NCBI RefSeq assembly: GCF_003853645.1 | Contig: NZ_QTPO01000020.1 | Coordinates: forward strand, 62,001 to 126,000 | Direction: 5' to 3' | Source of the DNA: Burkholderia sp. Bp9143 | GTDB lineage: Bacteria; Pseudomonadota; Gammaproteobacteria; Burkholderiales; Burkholderiaceae | DNA: 64,000 nucleotides | Shown here: in pieces, positions 1-10,744 of the stretch | How positions within the stretch are numbered: the stretch's first letter is position 1 | How the letters are laid out: each line of letters opens with the position of its first letter | Notes under the pieces: generated by a model | What the model was told of the DNA's origin: nothing | What the model saw: the letters and a program-made list of their open reading frames with translations, nothing else | The model's database searches: none | Made by a program: the position numbers and the translations under genes

Positions 1-1
1 G

Positions 2-505
2 CCGCTGCCGTGCCCGGCGATCGGCGACGGCTATGCCGTGCCGCTCGACGACGGCACGCTGCTGATCGGCGCGACGTTCGAACCCGACGACCTCGATCCG
101 ACGATGCGCACCGCCGGACATATCGAAAATATCGAGCGCGTCCGGCATCTGCTGCCCGGCCTGATCGGCGAGCTGCCGGACGTCGAAACGCTGCACGGGC
201 GCGTCGCGTTTCGCTGGGTCGTCGCCGATCGCGTGCCGGTGATCGGCCCGCTCGCCGACGAAGCGCTGGCCGTTGCGAACGCACGCGCGCTGAGCGGTGC
301 GAAAGCGCGCGACCTGCCGCGCACCGCGGGCCTCTACGGCGCATTCGGCTACGGCTCCCGCGGCCTGGTGTGGGCGGCGCTCGGCGCCGAGCTGATTGCG
401 TCGCAACTCGAAGGCGAGCCGCTGCCGCTCGAGCGCGAACTCGCCGATGCCGTCGATCCGGCCCGGTTCCTGATCCGCGCGCTGCGCGGCCGCCAGATCG
501 GCTGA
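2..505 (+). CDS. mnmC: MnmC, C-terminal FAD-dependent oxidoreductase part (5' end outside window)
   Basis: Only the last 167 residues are present and the frame is open from base 2. MnmC is a cytosolic bifunctional tRNA-modifying enzyme; its C-terminal DAAO-fold domain removes the carboxymethyl group from cmnm5s2U34, and its N-terminal domain methylates the product to mnm5s2U34. Seen here: the GDGYAVP stretch near the visible start and the C-terminal GLYGAFGYGSRGL segment, which fits the FAD-contacting end of this oxidoreductase family. The reading ends at TGA 503-505, followed by a long non-coding gap. The MnmC assignment over a generic DAAO-family oxidase rests on remembered sequence resemblance, so it is probable rather than certain. 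Confidence 0.8.
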   Translation, partial: PLPCPAIGDGYAVPLDDGTLLIGATFEPDDLDPTMRTAGHIENIERVRHLLPGLIGELPDVETLHGRVAFRWVVADRVPVIGPLADEALAVANARALSGAKARDLPRTAGLYGAFGYGSRGLVWAALGAELIASQLEGEPLPLERELADAVDPARFLIRALRGRQIG

Positions 506-551
506 TCTCGTCAGCTGAATCCTCACAGTTCTTCGATTTTTCCGCGCAAGG

Positions 552-756
552 TTATCCACGTGACGCTGTGGATAACCGCGCGGAATCCGCACGCACTTCG
601 TGTGCAATCACAGTGGACGTAAACTGGGCAACTCGGCACAGCCTCGAAGCGGCCCGAAAGTTGCCCAACTCAAACCTCTGTGAGCAAACAACCTGTGCAA
701 CGGGTTGTGGCTGCGCCAACACCTTGATCTTGTTGCGTAAACCGAAGTTATCCACA
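552..756. promoter_or_regulatory. DnaA-box cluster in the mnmC-antiporter gap
   Basis: The 506-1180 gap has no credible gene. It holds a perfect DnaA box TTATCCACA at 748-756, a perfect inverted box TGTGGATAA at 567-575 and a one-mismatch box TTATCCACG at 552-560, the last two facing each other 6 bp apart. An AT-rich stretch around 770-815 (ACGTATATATACAAG) follows. This combination suits a replication-origin element or a DnaA-titrating or DnaA-regulated site. Nothing else was recognised in the gap apart from the ribosome-binding site AAAGGAG upstream of 1181. Confidence 0.55.
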
Positions 757-1137
757 GAACAGCGCGTGCTTTGTTAACTTCTACTACGTATATATACAAG
801 TAAACCATTGAAACCAAAGACCTGTGGTGCCTCACAGCGCCGCGAGTCGATTCAATCGGCTCCGGAGCGAAAAAGCTGTGGCACAATCGGTTTCCTTCGC
901 GTTCGTTCGGCCAAGCGCCGGACATGCTTCAATGGAACGGTCGGCTCGATTTCGAATCTGAATCATCGAGACTGTGCAGTCCGTTCACACACCAGGCCGA
1001 CAATCCAGATCGGCAGCCTGAACGACAGTTCCGCCGGATGGCGGAAAGAGGCGGATCCCATATCCCGCCGTCGTCGACCACAACAAACACATTCGGGGCG
1101 ATACCCAGCCGGCGCGCATCTCATTTCTGACGCTTGA

Positions 1138-3525
<2,388 letters not shown>

Positions 3526-3625
3526 AAAAATGTTTTGCAGATTACGGGCTCGACCGCGCGGCGATTCGCTGAACGCCGGTCGACGCCGATTCGTGCGTGG
3601 CGCGTCGGCAGGCGTCCTGAAAATC

Positions 3626-3818
3626 TGTGGATAACCTGATATTCCGCTTCAAAGTCAATGCCCTACGCGCGGGATAACCCGGTGGATCGGTACCGTCGGC
3701 ACGATGGCCGATTCGGACAGGAAAATGGTTGCGCGTTGCGCCGTGGGGCCGGCAGAGATTGCCGGCACAACGAAAAAAATCAGTTATCCAGCGATTTTCC
3801 ACAGAATGAAGGGGATAA
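3626..3818. promoter_or_regulatory. Second DnaA-box cluster in the gap before the MarR gene
   Basis: The 3526-4030 gap has no gene. It carries a perfect inverted box TGTGGATAA at 3626-3634, TTATCCAGC at 3784-3792, TTTTCCACA (one mismatch) at 3795-3803 and an inverted AGGGGATAA at 3810-3818. The last three lie within 35 bp, the first two of them offset by 11 bp (one helical turn), after an A-rich run at 3772-3779. This dense arrangement is the most origin-like in the window, but it could also be a DnaA-regulated promoter for the MarR gene. Confidence 0.55.
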
Positions 3819-4030
3819 CTTAGCTGTGCGATTTTCCGCTCTCGCTTAGAATGTCGGCTTTGCGGACACCGGAACGACGTGTGTCTCACCGGTCGCCGCG
3901 AACGCGACCGCCGCGTGTGCCTCGCGACGGCCGTGTCGACGCTCTGCAACGAGCGTCTGTTTTGAGATAGACATTCGATCTCCACACTACGGCTGCTCGG
4001 CAATCCGGGCGGCGGCAAAGCGAAAAGACT

Positions 4031-4669
4031 ATGAGCGAAGGCGTTTACGGGAATCAGGCTTCGGGACGTGTGACCCACAGCTTGCTGCGGTTGAGTACGG
4101 CCATGCGAAGCCAGGCATGGGATTGGGCGGAAGGCGCAGGCCTCACGCCGACGCAGGGCGAGATCCTCGTGCTGCTGCTGCAACGCAAGGGCCCGATGCG
4201 GCTCGGCGAGATCGCACGCGAGACGCAGCTCACGGCTGCGACCACCAGCGATGCGGTCAGCACGCTCGAGACGAAGGGGCTTGTCGAGAAGCGTCGCGCA
4301 CTGGACGACGGCCGTGCGCTCGCCGTGCGCCTGTCGGCCCGCGGCCGTACCGCGGCGAAGAAGGCGCTGCAATGGCCGGAATTCCTGACGAAGGCGGTCG
4401 GCAAGCTCGGTGCGGACGAGCAGGGCGCGTTGTACCGCGCGCTGCTGAAGACGCTGCGCGAACTGCAGGTGGCCGGTGCGACGCCGCCGCAGCGCATGTG
4501 CCTGACGTGCGCGCATTTCCAGCCGGGCAAGCAGTCGAAGAAGACCGTGCATCATTGCGCGGCGCTCGACCTGTCGATGGCCGACAGCGATCTGCGTCTC
4601 GACTGTTCGGTGCACGAAGAAGCCGACGCGGCGACGCAAAAGAAGACCTGGAAGGTGTTCGCCGGCTGA
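4031..4669 (+). CDS. MarR-family regulator with a four-cysteine C-terminal tail
   Basis: A 212-residue protein. Residues 15-145 form a MarR-type winged helix: the recognition region LGEIARETQLTAATTSDAVS (58-77) is followed by a wing containing DDGRA near 92-96. MarR proteins bind palindromic operators as dimers and respond to small ligands or oxidation. The unusual part is the tail, residues 150-212, with cysteines at 157, 160, 176 and 192, that is C-x2-C-x15-C-x15-C, and histidines near two of them. This looks like a metal or iron-sulfur site not present in ordinary MarR proteins. The ATG at 4031 follows a GC-rich leader. The amidotransferase gene starts 25 bp downstream. The target genes are unknown. 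Confidence 0.85.
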   Translation: MSEGVYGNQASGRVTHSLLRLSTAMRSQAWDWAEGAGLTPTQGEILVLLLQRKGPMRLGEIARETQLTAATTSDAVSTLETKGLVEKRRALDDGRALAVRLSARGRTAAKKALQWPEFLTKAVGKLGADEQGALYRALLKTLRELQVAGATPPQRMCLTCAHFQPGKQSKKTVHHCAALDLSMADSDLRLDCSVHEEADAATQKKTWKVFAG

Positions 4670-4694
4670 CGTCCGTCGATCGACCGGGAGGCCG

Positions 4695-5408
4695 ATGATG
4701 AACGCTGAAGTGGTGGCGATCCGCCACGTGCATTTCGAGGACCTCGGCAGCTTCGAACAGGTGCTCGGGGAGCGCGGGCGGCGGGTGCGCTACGTCGACG
4801 TCGGATCGTCGCGCGTCGAGGTGCTCGACGCGCTCAAGCCGTCGCTGCTCGTGATGCTCGGCGGGCCGCTCAGCGTGTACGAGGACGCGCAGTATCCGTC
4901 GATCGCGCCGCTCGCCGCGCTCGTGCGCCAGCGTATCGACGCCGGGCTGCCGATCCTCGGCATCTGCCTGGGGGCGCAGTTCATCGCCCGCGCGCTCGGT
5001 GCACGCGTCTATCCGGCTGCGCAGAAGGAACTCGGCTGGGCGCCGCTGACGCTCACCGACGCGGGCCGCGCGTCGCCGATGCGCCATCTCGACGGCGCCG
5101 CGACCTCGATGCTGCACTGGCATGGCGATACGTTCGACCTGCCGGGCGGCGCGATCCATCTCGCCTCGACACCGGCTTGTCGCCACCAGGCATTCGCGTG
5201 GGGGCAGCACGTGCTGGCGCTGCAATGCCATCCCGAAATCCGCGCCGACCGCTTCGAACCCTGGCTGATCGGCAACGCCGGTGAAATCGCGTCGACGCCC
5301 GGCATCGACGCGTGCCGGTTGCGCGACGACACCGTGCAGTACGGTCCCGCGCTGGAGACGGCCGCGCGACGCATGTTCGCGGAGTGGCTCGATAGCGTCG
5401 GGCTTTGA
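4695..5408 (+). CDS. Class I glutamine amidotransferase, GuaA-like stand-alone domain
   Basis: A 237-residue cytosolic protein of the GATase class I fold. The nucleophile cysteine is C91 in GICLGAQ and the remaining triad residues are H179 and E181 in QCHPE. Stand-alone members like this are often annotated as GMP synthase-like and hydrolyse glutamine or gamma-glutamyl compounds; there is no fused synthetase domain, so it is not GuaA itself. Two ATG codons (4695 and 4698) follow the ribosome-binding site GGGAGG; I took the first. It is 25 bp after the MarR gene, so the MarR protein may control it. The substrate is not evident. Confidence 0.8.
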   Translation: MMNAEVVAIRHVHFEDLGSFEQVLGERGRRVRYVDVGSSRVEVLDALKPSLLVMLGGPLSVYEDAQYPSIAPLAALVRQRIDAGLPILGICLGAQFIARALGARVYPAAQKELGWAPLTLTDAGRASPMRHLDGAATSMLHWHGDTFDLPGGAIHLASTPACRHQAFAWGQHVLALQCHPEIRADRFEPWLIGNAGEIASTPGIDACRLRDDTVQYGPALETAARRMFAEWLDSVGL

Positions 5409-5611
5409 TCCCGAACGAGCGGCACCGCGCGTGACCGGCCCGCAGGCATTGCCGGCCGGCGCACCGCTGCATGCCGTGTGCGCGTGGCCTTGCTGCCGGC
5501 CGCACGCCGGCGCTACCTGACCATCCGCTTACTGCCGAACCGGGCGCCAGCAGGCTTCGAGCCTGCATGCTACGCTCGTTTGCTCTTTCCCTTTCCTGGC
5601 GAGCGGCATCC

Positions 5612-6724
5612 ATGACTGCGCTGTTTTCCCCGTTCACGCTGCGCGGCGTGACCCTTCCGAACCGGATCGTGATCTCCCCGATGTGCCAGTACTCGGCCGA
5701 GCGCGGCGAGGCGACCGACTGGCACATGATCCATCTCGGCCATCTCGCGCTGTCCGGCGCGGGCCTGCTCTGCATCGAAGCGACCGCCGTCGAACCCGAC
5801 GGGCGCATCACGGCCGGCGACCTCGGTTTGTGGGACGACGTGACCGAAGCGGCGCTCAAGCCGGTGCTGGCGTCAATCCGCAAGCATTCGCCGGTCCGCA
5901 TCGCGATGCAGCTGTCGCACGCGGGGCGCAAGGCGTCGAGCGAGGTGCCGTGGAAGGGCGGCCAGCTCGTGTCCGTCGCCGATGGCGGCTGGCTGCCGCA
6001 TGCGCCATCGGCCCTGCCGCACAAGGACGGCGAGACACCGCCGCTCGCGCTCGACGCGGCCGGCCTGAACCGGATCCGCGAAGCGTTCGCGGCCGCCGCG
6101 AAGCGTGCCGCGCGCCTCGGCATCGATGCGATCGAAGTGCACGCGGCGCACGGCTACCTGCTGCATCAGTTCCTGTCGCCGCTGTCGAACCAGCGTACCG
6201 ACGAATACGGCGGCTCGCGCGAAAACCGGATGCGCTTTCCGCTCGAGATCTTCGAGATCGTGCGCGCGGCGTTTCCGGAGGACCGGCCGGTCGGTGTGCG
6301 CGTGTCGGCGACCGACTGGGTCGAGGGCGGCTGGGAACTCGACGACACGATCGCGTTTGCCCACGAACTGAAGCAGCGCGGCTGCGACTGGATCGACGTG
6401 TCGTCCGGCGGCGTGTCGCCGCTGCAGAAGATTCCGCTGTCGCCCGGTTACCAGGTGCCGTTCGCGCAGGCCGTGAAGCGCGCGGTCGGGATGCCGACGA
6501 TCGCGGTCGGCCTCATCAACGACCCCGCGCATGCGAACCGGCTGATCGAGTCGGGCGACGCCGATTTCGTCGCGATGGCGCGCGCGATGCTATACGACCC
6601 GCGCTGGCCATGGCATGCGGCTGCCGAGCTCGGTGCGCAGGTGTCGGCGCCGCCGCAGTACTGGCGTTCGCAGCCGCGCGAGCACAAGGCGTTGTTCGGC
6701 GACATCGCATTCGGCCAGCGCTGA
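5612..6724 (+). CDS. Old Yellow Enzyme, YqjM/NamA-type NADH:flavin oxidoreductase
   Basis: A 370-residue FMN-dependent ene-reductase that reduces activated C=C bonds with NAD(P)H. It is of the thermophilic-like YqjM class: the redox-tuning cysteine C25 sits in SPMCQYS and the substrate-binding histidine pair H177/H180 sits in EVHAAHGYLLHQFLSP. The length fits the family (about 340-370). ATG 5612 gives the normal N-terminus TALFSPFTLRG; an upstream in-frame ATG at 5567 would add 15 residues with no family match. A terminator hairpin lies downstream at 6806. The natural substrate is unknown; roles in xenobiotic or quinone reduction are usual guesses for such enzymes. Confidence 0.88.
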   Translation: MTALFSPFTLRGVTLPNRIVISPMCQYSAERGEATDWHMIHLGHLALSGAGLLCIEATAVEPDGRITAGDLGLWDDVTEAALKPVLASIRKHSPVRIAMQLSHAGRKASSEVPWKGGQLVSVADGGWLPHAPSALPHKDGETPPLALDAAGLNRIREAFAAAAKRAARLGIDAIEVHAAHGYLLHQFLSPLSNQRTDEYGGSRENRMRFPLEIFEIVRAAFPEDRPVGVRVSATDWVEGGWELDDTIAFAHELKQRGCDWIDVSSGGVSPLQKIPLSPGYQVPFAQAVKRAVGMPTIAVGLINDPAHANRLIESGDADFVAMARAMLYDPRWPWHAAAELGAQVSAPPQYWRSQPREHKALFGDIAFGQR

Positions 6725-6732
6725 GCGTCATG

Positions 6733-6748
6733 CGCGCAATATTGCGCG
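6733..6748. repeat. 16-bp perfect palindrome
   Basis: CGCGCAATATTGCGCG reads the same on both strands and lies 8 bp after the oxidoreductase stop codon. It could be a protein-binding site for the SET gene promoter or chance in GC-rich DNA. No second copy was noticed in the window. Confidence 0.35.
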
Positions 6749-6805
6749 ATGTTGAACGAAGCAATCGCGAACGTGTAGGATGCGGGTGATTCGCCGCACG
6801 CCCCG

Positions 6806-6838
6806 ACGCGGCACCGGTCGGTGCCGCGTTTTCGTTTT
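6806..6838 (+). terminator. Rho-independent terminator after the Old Yellow Enzyme gene
   Basis: An 11-bp perfect stem (ACGCGGCACCG at 6806-6816 and its complement at 6819-6829) is followed by TTTTCGTTTT. It separates the oxidoreductase gene from the SET-domain gene, so the latter probably has its own promoter between the terminator and 6902. Confidence 0.75.
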
Positions 6839-6901
6839 GCGCGACGCAGGGCCGCGAGCGCGGCCGTCTTCCATTCAAGTCGTCTTCAAAGGATTCGTTC
6901 G

Positions 6902-7423
6902 ATGAGTTCACGCAGGATCGCGGTGCGCCGCTCGGGAGTACACGGCAAGGGCGTGTTCGCGGTGGAGCCGATCAAGGCCGGCGAGCGCGTAGTGGAATAC
7001 AAGGGCGAGCGAATTTCGTGGAAGGAAGCGCTGCGCCGCCATCCGCACGACCCGAACGAGCCGAACCATACGTTCTACTTCGCACTGGAAGAGGGCGGGG
7101 TGATCGACGGCAAGATCGACGGCAACAGCGCGCGCTGGATCAACCATTCGTGCGCGCCGAACTGCGAGGCCGAGGAGATCAAGGGCCGCGTGTTCATCCA
7201 CGCGCTGCGCGACATCGGGCCGGAAGAAGAGCTGTTCTACGACTATGGCCTCGTGATCGACGAGAAGCTGACGAAGAAGCTCAAGCGCGAATACGCGTGC
7301 CATTGTGGCGCGGCCGCATGCCGCGGCACGCTGCTCGCCACCCCGGACGACGACGGCAAGAAGAAAAAGAAGAAGGACGGCAAGGCCGAGTCCGGCACGA
7401 AGGACAAGAAAAAGAAGAAGTGA
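6902..7423 (+). CDS. Small SET-domain protein, putative lysine methyltransferase
   Basis: A 173-residue protein that is almost entirely a SET plus post-SET unit. Seen: GVHGKGVFA (12-20), the cofactor and active-site motif NHSC at 81-84, the catalytic tyrosine motif YDYG at 113-116, and a post-SET zinc site with cysteines 133, 135 and 140. SET enzymes transfer methyl from S-adenosylmethionine to protein lysines. The C-terminus has two oligolysine runs (residues 153-158 and 169-173) resembling a nuclear-localisation or nucleic-acid-binding tail. No signal peptide is present. ATG 6902 is preceded by AAAGGA. From memory, a B. thailandensis SET protein (BtSET) was reported to act on host chromatin; orthology is inferred, not tested. 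Confidence 0.88.
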   Translation: MSSRRIAVRRSGVHGKGVFAVEPIKAGERVVEYKGERISWKEALRRHPHDPNEPNHTFYFALEEGGVIDGKIDGNSARWINHSCAPNCEAEEIKGRVFIHALRDIGPEEELFYDYGLVIDEKLTKKLKREYACHCGAAACRGTLLATPDDDGKKKKKKDGKAESGTKDKKKKK

Positions 7424-7458
7424 CCGGCGCGGCCGCGCATCGTGCGCGGCTGCTGCAC

Positions 7459-7498
7459 CGGCTGGCCGCCGCGCGCCGAGGGGCCGCGCGGCCAGCCG
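7459..7498. terminator. GC-rich stem-loop between convergent genes
   Basis: A perfect 10-bp stem (CGGCTGGCCG and CGGCCAGCCG) with a 20-nt loop lies between the SET gene and the convergent sensor kinase gene. There is no T-run, so it may work as a processing or Rho-assisted end for both. Confidence 0.4.
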
Positions 7499-7526
7499 TC
7501 CCGCCCGATACGGGGTCGTGCGCGCG

Positions 7527-9011
7527 TCAGTGCGTCGGCGCGGCGGCCGGCGTCTCGCTCGCCGGCTTCGCGGCGCGCTTGGCGAGCGGCACGCGCACCA
7601 CGAAGCGCGAACCGCCTTCCGATGCATCCTCGTACGACACCGTGCCGCCGTGCATCGCGATGATGTCGTGCACGATCGCGAGTCCGAGGCCGGCGCCCGT
7701 CTCGACACCGTTGCCGCTTTGCGCATCGCCGCGGAAGAAGCGCTTGAACAGGTCTGCCTGCTGGTTCGCAGGCACGCCCGGGCCGTTGTCCTCGACGACG
7801 ATCTCGGCGGCCGGCTGGCCGTCCTCGAGCGCGCCGCGCGCGACGTTCACCGTGATCCGCGCACCCTCCGGCCGTGCGAGCGGCACATATTTCAGTGCAT
7901 TGTCGAGCAGGTTTGCGATCACCTCGCGCAGCAGCACGGGGTTGCCGCGCACGTTCAGCGTTTCGTCTTCGCCGGGATCGTCGCTGCGCTGGAAGCCGAG
8001 GTCAACATGCGACGTGAGCGCGCGCGGCACCCATTCGGCGCCCGTCTCGAACGCCATCGCCGCCAGGTCGACGTCGACGAAGCGCGCGGCCTGCTCGCCC
8101 GGCTCCGCACGCGCGAGCGACAGCAGCTGGTTCGACAGACGCACCGCGCGATCGGCGGCCGCGCGCAGTTCGCGCACCGCGGCGTAGGTCTGCTGCGGGT
8201 CGCGCGCGACGGCGGCCTGTTCGGCATGCAGCTTCACGGCCGTGAGCGGCGTGCGCAACTGATGCGCGGCATCGGCGATGAACTTGCGCTGCGCATCGAG
8301 CGCGGTCTTGAGGCGGCCGAGCAGTGCGTTCATCGCGCTCGTCAGCGGCCGGATCTCGAGCGGCACTTCGCTTTCGTCGACCGGTTCCAGCGACGTGTGA
8401 GTCTGCCGGTTCAGCGAATCGGCGAGATGCGTGAGCGGGCCGAGCTGCTGGTTGACGACGCGCCACACGATGCCCCAGCCCGCAAGCAGCAGCAGCAGCA
8501 GCGGCATCATGATCGCGACGAGGAATTCGGCCGCGATCCGGTAGCGGTGCCGCACCGGCTGCGCGACCTCGACCACCATCGGCCGGCCGCCCTCGACTTC
8601 TTCGACGCGCACCTGCGCGACCCGCACCGCGCGGTTGTCGTACTCGGCCTCGAACACGTATGCGTGATGCATGCGGCGCACATTGATGCCACGCAGCGGC
8701 AGCTTCGGGTCGCCGGCGAGTTCCTGCTCGCCGTCGCTGATCCGGTAGATCAGTGCCTCGGCCGGATCGGAGAACATCGCCTGCGCGAGCGGCGGCACGG
8801 TGAACGGCGCGTCGGGGCCGGCGATCTGGATCTGTTTGGAGATGGCGGTCGCGAGATCGGCGAGCGAGCGGTCGATCACGTGTTGCGTGTATTGCCACGC
8901 GAGCCAGTAGGCGATCAGGCCGCTCATCAGTGCGAGCATCGACAGCGGCGCGGCGAGGCGCCGGAGCAGCGAGCGGCGCAGGCTGGTGGTCACAGCCGGA
9001 TCAGAAGACAT
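7527..9011 (-). CDS. Two-component sensor histidine kinase (TctE/QseC-like)
   Basis: About 494 residues from ATG 9011; a TTG at 9023 would add four residues. An N-terminal membrane segment (from about residue 15) and a second one (MMPLLLLLLAGWGIVW, about residue 165) flank a periplasmic sensor of the 2CSK_N type. A HAMP-like linker follows, then the H-box FIADAAHQLRTPL, the N-box with LLDNALKYV and the G-boxes DNGPGVP and GAGLGLAI. The kinase autophosphorylates its H-box histidine and passes phosphate to the regulator encoded upstream at 9128-9820, which is read first on the same strand. The family includes sensors of tricarboxylates and of host signals; the ligand here is unknown. Confidence 0.88.
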   Translation of the reverse strand: MSSDPAVTTSLRRSLLRRLAAPLSMLALMSGLIAYWLAWQYTQHVIDRSLADLATAISKQIQIAGPDAPFTVPPLAQAMFSDPAEALIYRISDGEQELAGDPKLPLRGINVRRMHHAYVFEAEYDNRAVRVAQVRVEEVEGGRPMVVEVAQPVRHRYRIAAEFLVAIMMPLLLLLLAGWGIVWRVVNQQLGPLTHLADSLNRQTHTSLEPVDESEVPLEIRPLTSAMNALLGRLKTALDAQRKFIADAAHQLRTPLTAVKLHAEQAAVARDPQQTYAAVRELRAAADRAVRLSNQLLSLARAEPGEQAARFVDVDLAAMAFETGAEWVPRALTSHVDLGFQRSDDPGEDETLNVRGNPVLLREVIANLLDNALKYVPLARPEGARITVNVARGALEDGQPAAEIVVEDNGPGVPANQQADLFKRFFRGDAQSGNGVETGAGLGLAIVHDIIAMHGGTVSYEDASEGGSRFVVRVPLAKRAAKPASETPAAAPTH

Positions 9012-9127
9012 GTCGACGGGCAAATGGATAAGCGCCGCTCACGGGGAGCGGCGCGGTGGTGCGTCGGACGGCGACGCGGGCAGGGCGCCCGCCGGGCGGC
9101 ACGTGGCCGGCCGGCGCGCGGCGCCGC

Positions 9128-9820
9128 TCAGACGCTCGCCGTCTGGCGGATTTCCTGCAGCAGGTAGCCGAAGCCCCGCACCGTAACGATTTCGACACGG
9201 CACTGCTCGAGTTTCTTGCGCACGCGGTGCACATAGACTTCGATCGCGGTGTCGCCGAGATCGCCGCCGAAGTGCGTAAGGTGATCCTGCAACTGGGCCT
9301 TGCTGACGACGCGGCCGTGACGCAGCAGCAGCATTTCGAGCACCGCGAATTCGCGCGGCGACAGTTCCAGCGGCTTGTCGTCGTTGAAGATGCGGCGATC
9401 GACGCCCGACAGGCGGACGCCGCCGAGCGACACTTCCGGACGCGGCATGTCGCTATGCGGGCCGCTGCGGCGCATCACCGCGCGGATGCGCGCTTCGAGC
9501 TCGGCCGGCTCGAACGGCTTGAGCATGTAGTCGTCGGCGCCGGAGTTCAGGCCCTGGATCCGGTCGTTCAGTTCGTCGCGCGCGGTCAGCACGATGACCG
9601 GCGTGTGGCGGTTGGTCTGGCGGAAACGCGTGAGCAGCGTCATCCCGTCGATGCCCGGCAGGCCGAGGTCGAGGATCACGAGTTCGTGGCGGTTCTGTGC
9701 CAGTGCCTGTTCGGCAAAGATGCCGTCATGCACCATGTCGACGGTGAAGCCAGCCTGCTCGAGGCTGCTCTGGATACCGCGTGCGATGGGGCGGTCGTCT
9801 TCGATCAGAAGGAGTCGCAT
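9128..9820 (-). CDS. OmpR-family response regulator
   Basis: A 230-residue DNA-binding regulator. The receiver domain (1-120) has the acidic pocket E7/D8/D9, the phospho-acceptor D51 in VILDLGLPG and K101 in MLKPFEPAEL. The C-terminal winged helix (about 130-225) has the transactivation-loop pattern VYVHRVRKKLEQ. It is the partner of the sensor kinase that follows on the same strand after a gap of about 115 bp. ATG 9820 is the first start, downstream of GAAGGAG read on the minus strand. It closely resembles TctD/QseB regulators. The gap 9821-9942 contains the divergent promoter region toward the small DUF3717-like gene. Confidence 0.9.
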   Translation of the reverse strand: MRLLLIEDDRPIARGIQSSLEQAGFTVDMVHDGIFAEQALAQNRHELVILDLGLPGIDGMTLLTRFRQTNRHTPVIVLTARDELNDRIQGLNSGADDYMLKPFEPAELEARIRAVMRRSGPHSDMPRPEVSLGGVRLSGVDRRIFNDDKPLELSPREFAVLEMLLLRHGRVVSKAQLQDHLTHFGGDLGDTAIEVYVHRVRKKLEQCRVEIVTVRGFGYLLQEIRQTASV

Positions 9821-9942
9821 GAAGTTCGCTCAAGTACAATGGGTTGGCGGTTCAGGCACGCGGACAGCACGACGCCGTTTCCACAGGGGCGCCGCATCGC
9901 CTGACATCAAGCATGGCGGCCAGCGAACGATTAAATCCAATC

Positions 9943-10173
9943 ATGTCCGATATTTCGATCCACGACCTCGAAGCCGCGATCAATTTCTGGCGCGCACGCT
10001 CGCCGTCGAGCGGCGACGAACTCAAACTCTGCGAAGAGGCCAGCGCGCTCTCCAAGCCGTATGCGCTGCTGATTGTACAGCGCGAAGGTGCGCTGCAACT
10101 GGAAGGTTTGGACCCCAAGGCGCGGAAAGCGTACGAGACTTACGTGCGCCTTAAGGATGGCTTGGAAAGCTGA
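9943..10173 (+). CDS. Small conserved protein, DUF3717-like
   Basis: A 76-residue cytosolic protein starting SDISIHDLEAAINFWRA. It is rich in helix-forming and charged residues and has no membrane segment or signal. I recognise it as resembling the DUF3717 family of Burkholderiales, whose function is not known. An alternative in-frame ATG at 9913 would add ten residues; 9943 gives the usual N-terminus. Two inverted repeats follow (GAAAGC/GCTTTC at 10165-10181 and TTTCGCTGA/TCAGCGAAA at 10178-10213), which may end transcription before the convergent phhB gene. Confidence 0.7.
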   Translation: MSDISIHDLEAAINFWRARSPSSGDELKLCEEASALSKPYALLIVQREGALQLEGLDPKARKAYETYVRLKDGLES

Positions 10174-10265
10174 AGGCTTTCGCTGAGTACATCCTAGAAA
10201 ACGTTCAGCGAAATGAAAAGTTGACGCGCCGCGCGTCGAAAGATGCGCGGCGGTAGCGGAAGGTC

Positions 10266-10574
10266 TCAGGCGGCCGGCTGGATGTGCGCGCACACTTGGT
10301 CGATGAACGTCGCGAGCGCGATGTCGCGCTCGGTCAGGCCGTCCGCGTCGTGGGTCGACAGCGTCACGTCGACGCGGTTGTACACGTTGAACCATTCCGG
10401 ATGGTGGTTCATTTCCTGCGCCTTGATCGCGACGCGCGTCATGAAGCCGAAGGCTTCGTTGAAATCGGCGAAGCGCAGGCTGCGCTGGATCGCGTCGCGG
10501 CCCGGCACGGCCGTCCAGTGCGGCAGGCCTTCGAGCCGGGTCTTGCGTTCTTCTGATGTGAGCTTGTGGATCAT
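10266..10574 (-). CDS. phhB: Pterin-4a-carbinolamine dehydratase
   Basis: A 102-residue enzyme that dehydrates 4a-hydroxytetrahydropterin and so recycles the cofactor of phenylalanine hydroxylase. Seen: the signature [15 protein letters not shown] with the active-site histidines H57 and H58, and the downstream [17 protein letters not shown] segment. The length matches the family. ATG 10574 is preceded by AGGTG on the minus strand; the open frame upstream to 10682 has no family match. It lies 170 bp downstream of phhA in the same direction, giving the expected phhA-phhB pair. Confidence 0.93.
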   Translation of the reverse strand: MIHKLTSEERKTRLEGLPHWTAVPGRDAIQRSLRFADFNEAFGFMTRVAIKAQEMNHHPEWFNVYNRVDVTLSTHDADGLTERDIALATFIDQVCAHIQPAA

Positions 10575-10744
10575 GTTGCACCTCGTTCGGTAACGGCGCC
10601 CGCACGCGGGCAAAGGCCACGCGGCAAAGCCGGTACCGGTCATTGTTTCATAGTTGTGCGACGGGCACCCGGGGACGGCCATCCGCGGGCCGGCATCGGG
10701 AGGCAGGCACCGGAGCGCGCATCACGCCGGCGAGGTCCGTGGCC

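Noticed and set aside
7340..7423. Lysine-rich tail of the SET protein as a frameshift artefact
   Set aside because: The tail uses AAG/AAA codons in frame up to a clean TGA, with normal spacing to the next gene; there is no evidence of a frame change.
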